Of a stretch of 19,517 bases of DNA, positions 16,281 to 19,517 are shown piece after piece. The stretch is from the NCBI GenBank assembly GCA_900552115.1, contig URYP01000035.1:1-19517 (forward strand). The letters run 5' to 3'. Under the pieces are notes generated by a model, which searched no databases, was not told the DNA's origin, and saw nothing but the letters and a program-made list of their open reading frames with translations. The translations under genes were made by a program, and so were the position numbers. The first letter of the stretch is position 1. Every line of letters begins with the position of its first letter. The DNA comes from an uncultured Oscillospiraceae bacterium (GTDB lineage: Bacteria > Bacillota > Clostridia > Oscillospirales > Acutalibacteraceae).

Positions 16281-16946
16281 TCAGGATCCGCTGACCAAGG
16301 AAACCGTCTCAATTTGTATGGCTTTTTGCTGATAATAGTTGCCCGCGTCGGGCGAAAGCGTAAATGTCAGGTACAGGCTGCCGCTTTCCCCGCCGCCGAG
16401 CGTCATGGAATCCGCCACGGCGATCGTACGATCGGCGGTGTCGTCGGCGCCGTACAAGTCGTAAAGCGAATGGCCCCGCTCCCCGGTCATGGCGGCGTTC
16501 AGCCGCGGCGTCCCCAGATTTTCCGCGCGCAATCCCGCAGCCAGGATCATCCGGGACAACAGCAGATCCGGGGTGATATCCGGATTGTCAGAAGCAAACG
16601 CCGCGGTTACGTTTTCGAACAGGAGCGACAGCGTCTTTTCCTGCGCGGTGTTGTTGCCCACGGCGATGCGGAAACTCTCGCTTTGATTGGGAAGATAATT
16701 TTCTATGACAATGGCGTCCACCTTCTCCTCACGGAGTACGGTCCCGCTCTCATCCGTTTCGAGGATGTGGTAAATGGCCAGCGTATCGCCGTCGTTACCG
16801 GCAATCCCCATCGACATACCAGCAGCCGTCAAATCGCGCGAATTGAGGAACCAGGCCAGCGCCGCGCAAACAATCAGCGCCAGTGAAGAGGCCGCCGCAA
16901 TCCCATGCACCCATATATTTTTCTTTTCCGCTGTCCAGTGCTTCAT
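16281..16946 (-). CDS. TasA/camelysin-like membrane-anchored or secreted protein (first of four)
   Basis: Two adjacent ATGs lie at 16949 and 16946. AGAGGAG ends 3 bases before the first and 6 before the second, so the second is preferred, giving 221 residues. A short Lys-containing N terminus is followed by a hydrophobic helix (about 14-33) that ends in LAWFLNSRDLTAAGM. This position matches the SipW-type signal peptide region, where TasA/camelysin proteins carry an aromatic box. Residues 82-113 (ENYLPNQSESF, then RIAVGNNTAQEKTLSLLF) resemble the 'P-G/N, then N-x-(S/T), then beta-strand' segment of TasA-like beta-sandwich proteins. The mature part is acidic and has no cysteine. The SipW-like peptidase gene follows after 10 bases, suggesting substrate and enzyme. 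Camelysin-family members are often annotated as metalloproteases, but no HExxH or other protease motif is visible here. A structural filament subunit or accessory role is inferred. Confidence 0.62.
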   Translation of the reverse strand: MKHWTAEKKNIWVHGIAAASSLALIVCAALAWFLNSRDLTAAGMSMGIAGNDGDTLAIYHILETDESGTVLREEKVDAIVIENYLPNQSESFRIAVGNNTAQEKTLSLLFENVTAAFASDNPDITPDLLLSRMILAAGLRAENLGTPRLNAAMTGERGHSLYDLYGADDTADRTIAVADSMTLGGGESGSLYLTFTLSPDAGNYYQQKAIQIETVSLVSGS

Positions 16947-16981
16947 CATGCGCTCCTCTATTGACCGCGCCAGTTCAATAA

Positions 16982-18148
16982 TCAGCCGGAGGCACCGGAC
17001 GCGCGGCGCCGCGTCCGGGCAATTTCCCGATCCGCCGCCAGCGCCGTCTTGAGCGCTTCCCTAACCTGCAGTTCCCCGGGTGTGAGGCGTTTCCGGCCCG
17101 AGCTCTGCGAAATGCTGACATATTTTTTCAGCTGCACATCGTAGACGTTAAAAGTCTCGACTTCCCGTTCCTCCAGGCTGGTGATAAAACGCGGCATAAA
17201 GCTTTGATCCGCCTGTTCCAACACGACCGGCTTTTCAGTTTCCAGCCCCCCATCCAGATGATACTGGAAGGTGACGTACTGCAGCGCGAGCAGCGAGTAA
17301 AGCTGTTTAATATACGCCTCGTTTGGCTGTTCCGCCTGTTCATTGACGGTGATTTCATAGCCGATCTTATCATAACTTTCGATAAACTGCCAAAGATCCA
17401 AACAGACCTTGAGGTTTTTATTTTTCATAATGGCGTTGGTACGCATCACGGGCGGGCGGATCATTTTACCCTTGAGCGCGCGCACCAGCTCCGACTGGTA
17501 ATAATCGCTGATGGTACTGCGGATGCGCGTCACCCGCTGGAATCGTCCGGCCTCCCCGCCCTTTCCGGCCGGTTCCATTTCTTTCATATCGAGCGACAGC
17601 TTGATTACCGTGGCATGGCGGTCGGTATCAAAAGCGGTTTCAAATTGCATGCTGGTGGCCGACTGCTCTTCTCCAAACTCCGCCAACTTGGAATACCGTT
17701 TTTCCACAAAAATATTCAGCCGTTCGATCAGGGTATACAAAAATTTGTTTTCGTAGGTATCCAGCGTTTCGTCCCGATAGACATTGAGGATTTTGGAGGG
17801 GGTGATCCGGTCGCCTTCCACGCTGTTTATGTAGTCGGTGTGCTGGGCCAGATGCCGCACTGACCGCGCGTTTATATTCCGCGACAGCTCGATCGGCAGG
17901 ACTTCTTCCTTTTCCTCCAGATACCGCATCGGCGATCGGATCGCGGCATCCAGCGCCGGCAGGGCGCTTTCGATGGCCAGCAGCCAGCTTTCATCGATTT
18001 GCTTGGTGAGCTGCTTGGAGCATAGCGACATGTCACAAGAACCACTGCTGACCGCCTGGATGAGATCACCGTAATACTCGTAGTCGGCAACGATATAGTT
18101 CAGGAAATCCACGGTGTCGCGATAAACGGCGTCCAGCTTTTGTTCCAT
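16982..18148 (-). CDS. DUF2357/McrC N-terminus-like protein, no nuclease domain seen
   Basis: 388 residues, ATG start preceded by AAAGGGGGGA at good spacing. The segment ETLDTYENKFLYTLIERL (127-144) followed later by RPPVMRTNAIMKNKN (231-245) and LKVCLDLW (246-253) resembles the DUF2357 region found in McrC-type partners of McrB ATPases; the assignment is from memory of the family, not from a search. The protein is largely helical and soluble, with a very basic, Ala/Arg-rich tail (last 30 residues). I find no D...(D/E)xK pattern of the PD-(D/E)xK nuclease that McrC proteins carry at the C terminus, and the length (388) leaves little room for one after the DUF2357-like part. It sits 29 bases after the McrB-like gene and 32 bases before the first TasA-like gene. 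Likely role (inference): adaptor or regulator of the AAA+ ring. A divergent nuclease that I cannot see remains possible. Confidence 0.65.
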   Translation of the reverse strand: MEQKLDAVYRDTVDFLNYIVADYEYYGDLIQAVSSGSCDMSLCSKQLTKQIDESWLLAIESALPALDAAIRSPMRYLEEKEEVLPIELSRNINARSVRHLAQHTDYINSVEGDRITPSKILNVYRDETLDTYENKFLYTLIERLNIFVEKRYSKLAEFGEEQSATSMQFETAFDTDRHATVIKLSLDMKEMEPAGKGGEAGRFQRVTRIRSTISDYYQSELVRALKGKMIRPPVMRTNAIMKNKNLKVCLDLWQFIESYDKIGYEITVNEQAEQPNEAYIKQLYSLLALQYVTFQYHLDGGLETEKPVVLEQADQSFMPRFITSLEEREVETFNVYDVQLKKYVSISQSSGRKRLTPGELQVREALKTALAADREIARTRRRASGASG

Positions 18149-18177
18149 GCGGCAGTCCCCCCTTTCCCATGTTAAAA

Positions 18178-19517
18178 TCAGTATAGCTTTCTGAGCCGTT
18201 CAAGATACGCGACGCTTTCCTTCATGCTGTTTTTGCCAAAGCTTTTCTCGATAAACGCGATCAGGTCAGGAATCTCATCGCGGATAAGAGACAGATTCAG
18301 GCTCTCAAATTTACGGAACACTTTTGTGGCCAGAATATAATCCACGCCTTCCAGCTCAGTGCCTCCGCAGGCCACGTAGGCCGGGATAAAAACTTTGAGC
18401 TGCTTGACAATACGGTTGCCGAAGGCAATGCGGAATTTGCTGATGACGTAAATATCCAGATGATTGATCCGCTCCAGCGTTTTGGCGGATACCGGGTGCT
18501 GCTCGACCGCTTCTTCAAACAGGCGGCTGACGTAATCGTAGCTGACGTAGGTGGAATCCACCGGCGGCGCGTCAAAAGGTACGCCCTTGCTGTCGAGATT
18601 GATGACGAACGCGCGGTCGTAGACCTTATCGGACACGGCAAAGGTGGAATCGTCGTTGTTGGCGGTGCCGATGTACCAGACGTTCTGCGGAATGACCAGC
18701 TTACCGTCGACCAGCCGCTTCGGGTCGGTATCCCACGAGCTGGTAACCAGATCGATTTTCCATTCGCCAGGATCCGGCATTTCCAGGATGGAGAGCATTT
18801 CCGCAAAATAATATTCCACGCGGGCAATATTCATTTCATCGAGGATAATCAGGTTGATATCGTCGTTATAGGAGGCCTCGTAAATCCGTTTGAGTACCTC
18901 GGTTTCGTTAAACTTTTTCGTGAATTCGTTAAAATAGCCGAACAGCTCCGTCCGGTCACGCCAGGAGGGCTGAACCGACGCGATGGTGGCATTCTGGCTG
19001 AAAAACTTGCCCATGCTGTAAGGCAGCGAGGTTTTACCGGTACCGGATATACCTTGCAGCAAAATCATCTTAGTGGACGCCATGCCGGCGAACATCAGCC
19101 GTATGGTTTTCTGGTCGTAGTACAGATGCATGGATGAACAGGCAAAATTACGGAAGTTATCGCACAACTGCGCCAACGTAAAATTGTTCTGGTAATTGGG
19201 CGAAATAAAATATTCGTATTTGTCGTCCACCTCGGACAGCCTGAAAAACCGTTTCGACCCACCGCTTTCAATTTTCTTCGGCGCGGACGCGCTGTCTTCC
19301 GCAGCCGCGGAAACAGCGGATTCGTTCTCCAGAGGCTCCGCCCCAATATCCAGGTCGACCGGGTTGAGATGCAGAACGTCCGCGATCTTTTCCGGTGAAA
19401 CGCCCAGCCGCGTCACCTGCAGGGCCAGAATCCGCTCCTTTTCCTCCGTGAGCTGCACCACCGAGCGGTGCAGGGAGGCGAGTTCCTCCAGCAAATCCTC
19501 CTCCGAAACCACATCTT
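18178..19517 (-). CDS. McrB-like AAA+ ATPase, 5' end cut by the window edge
   Basis: The reading frame stays open to the right edge (a GTG lies at 19512, but the codon before it is also sense), so the true start is probably outside the window. Numbered from that GTG, the protein shows an N-terminal coiled-coil-like helix (about 4-60), a low-complexity Ala/Ser/Glu linker (about 61-85), Walker A GISGTGKT (154-161), the segment QPSWRDRTELFGYFN (181-195) typical of McrB-type ATPases, Walker B LIILDEMN (221-228) running into ARVEYYFAEML, and the sensor/signature GTANNDDSTF with DKVYDRA (282-301). This is the McrB branch of AAA+ proteins; E. coli McrB is a GTP-driven ring motor that works with the McrC nuclease. 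A short C-terminal helical part ends at TGA. The partner gene starts 29 bases downstream. ATPase/GTPase activity is well supported by motifs. A restriction role is not, because the partner lacks a visible nuclease and the downstream genes concern export. Confidence 0.88.
   Translation of the reverse strand, partial: DVVSEEDLLEELASLHRSVVQLTEEKERILALQVTRLGVSPEKIADVLHLNPVDLDIGAEPLENESAVSAAAEDSASAPKKIESGGSKRFFRLSEVDDKYEYFISPNYQNNFTLAQLCDNFRNFACSSMHLYYDQKTIRLMFAGMASTKMILLQGISGTGKTSLPYSMGKFFSQNATIASVQPSWRDRTELFGYFNEFTKKFNETEVLKRIYEASYNDDINLIILDEMNIARVEYYFAEMLSILEMPDPGEWKIDLVTSSWDTDPKRLVDGKLVIPQNVWYIGTANNDDSTFAVSDKVYDRAFVINLDSKGVPFDAPPVDSTYVSYDYVSRLFEEAVEQHPVSAKTLERINHLDIYVISKFRIAFGNRIVKQLKVFIPAYVACGGTELEGVDYILATKVFRKFESLNLSLIRDEIPDLIAFIEKSFGKNSMKESVAYLERLRKLY

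Noticed and set aside
16271..16312. Longer start for the first signal peptidase
   Set aside because: It would overlap the preceding gene by 32 bases and lacks a ribosome site; the ATG at 16270 has GAAAGGGG in front and begins a normal membrane helix.
11909..16946. Camelysin metalloprotease activity for the TasA-like proteins
   Set aside because: No metal-binding protease motif is visible in any of the four; the family name alone does not support it.
16982..19517. Classical McrBC restriction system
   Set aside because: No nuclease domain is seen in the partner and the following genes are for export; a defence role is not excluded but is not supported by the sequence.
1..19517. CRISPR arrays, tRNA or rRNA genes, insertion sequences, terminators
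   Set aside because: No regularly spaced direct repeats, cloverleaf candidates, transposase frames or GC hairpins followed by T-runs were recognised; the window is coding almost throughout.

Overview
The window reads as one densely packed, one-directional stretch of a moderately GC-rich Gram-positive genome, most likely a member of the Clostridia. The evidence is strong AGGAG-type ribosome binding sites, frequent TTG starts, SipW-type signal peptidases and TasA/camelysin-like secreted proteins. No species can be named from the sequence. All twelve genes lie on the minus strand, so the transcriptional order runs from the right end (19517) to the left end (1). Gaps between genes are at most 33 bases and one pair overlaps by 4 bases, so a single operon is likely. 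The first gene is cut by the right edge, so the true start of the operon is outside the window. I see no rRNA, tRNA, CRISPR array, insertion sequence or convincing terminator, and no gene-free stretch longer than 33 bases.

Layout in transcriptional order: (1) 19517-18178, a McrB-like AAA+ ATPase, 5' end missing. (2) 18148-16982, a DUF2357/McrC-N-terminus-like partner without a visible nuclease domain. (3) 16946-16281, a TasA/camelysin-like membrane-anchored or secreted protein. (4) 16270-15647, SipW-like signal peptidase I. (5) 15620-15159, a small single-pass membrane protein. (6) 15147-14923, a 74-residue coiled-coil protein. (7) 14916-14398, a second SipW-like signal peptidase. (8-10) 14401-13523, 13507-12710 and 12676-11909, three more TasA-like proteins. 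(11) 11896-9575, a membrane sensor with a Cache-like extracellular region, a degenerate GGDEF domain and an apparently intact EAL phosphodiesterase domain. (12) 9546-10, a giant (about 3178 residues) exported protein built from six leader-plus-GLUG repeat modules.

Working model (inference): the operon encodes a surface or matrix structure. The SipW-like peptidases would mature the four small TasA-like proteins, which share a small-Trp-hydrophobic box right after the signal/anchor helix and a PGD / N-x-(S/T) beta-sandwich-like segment. The giant GLUG protein would be the large adhesin or matrix partner, and the EAL protein would tie the system to cyclic di-GMP. The unusual part is the McrB-like motor with a nuclease-less DUF2357 partner placed at the head of this export cluster. 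This suggests that a McrBC-derived machine has been recruited to surface assembly or its control, or that it protects or senses something linked to it. I do not recall a described system with this gene set, but I could not search for one.
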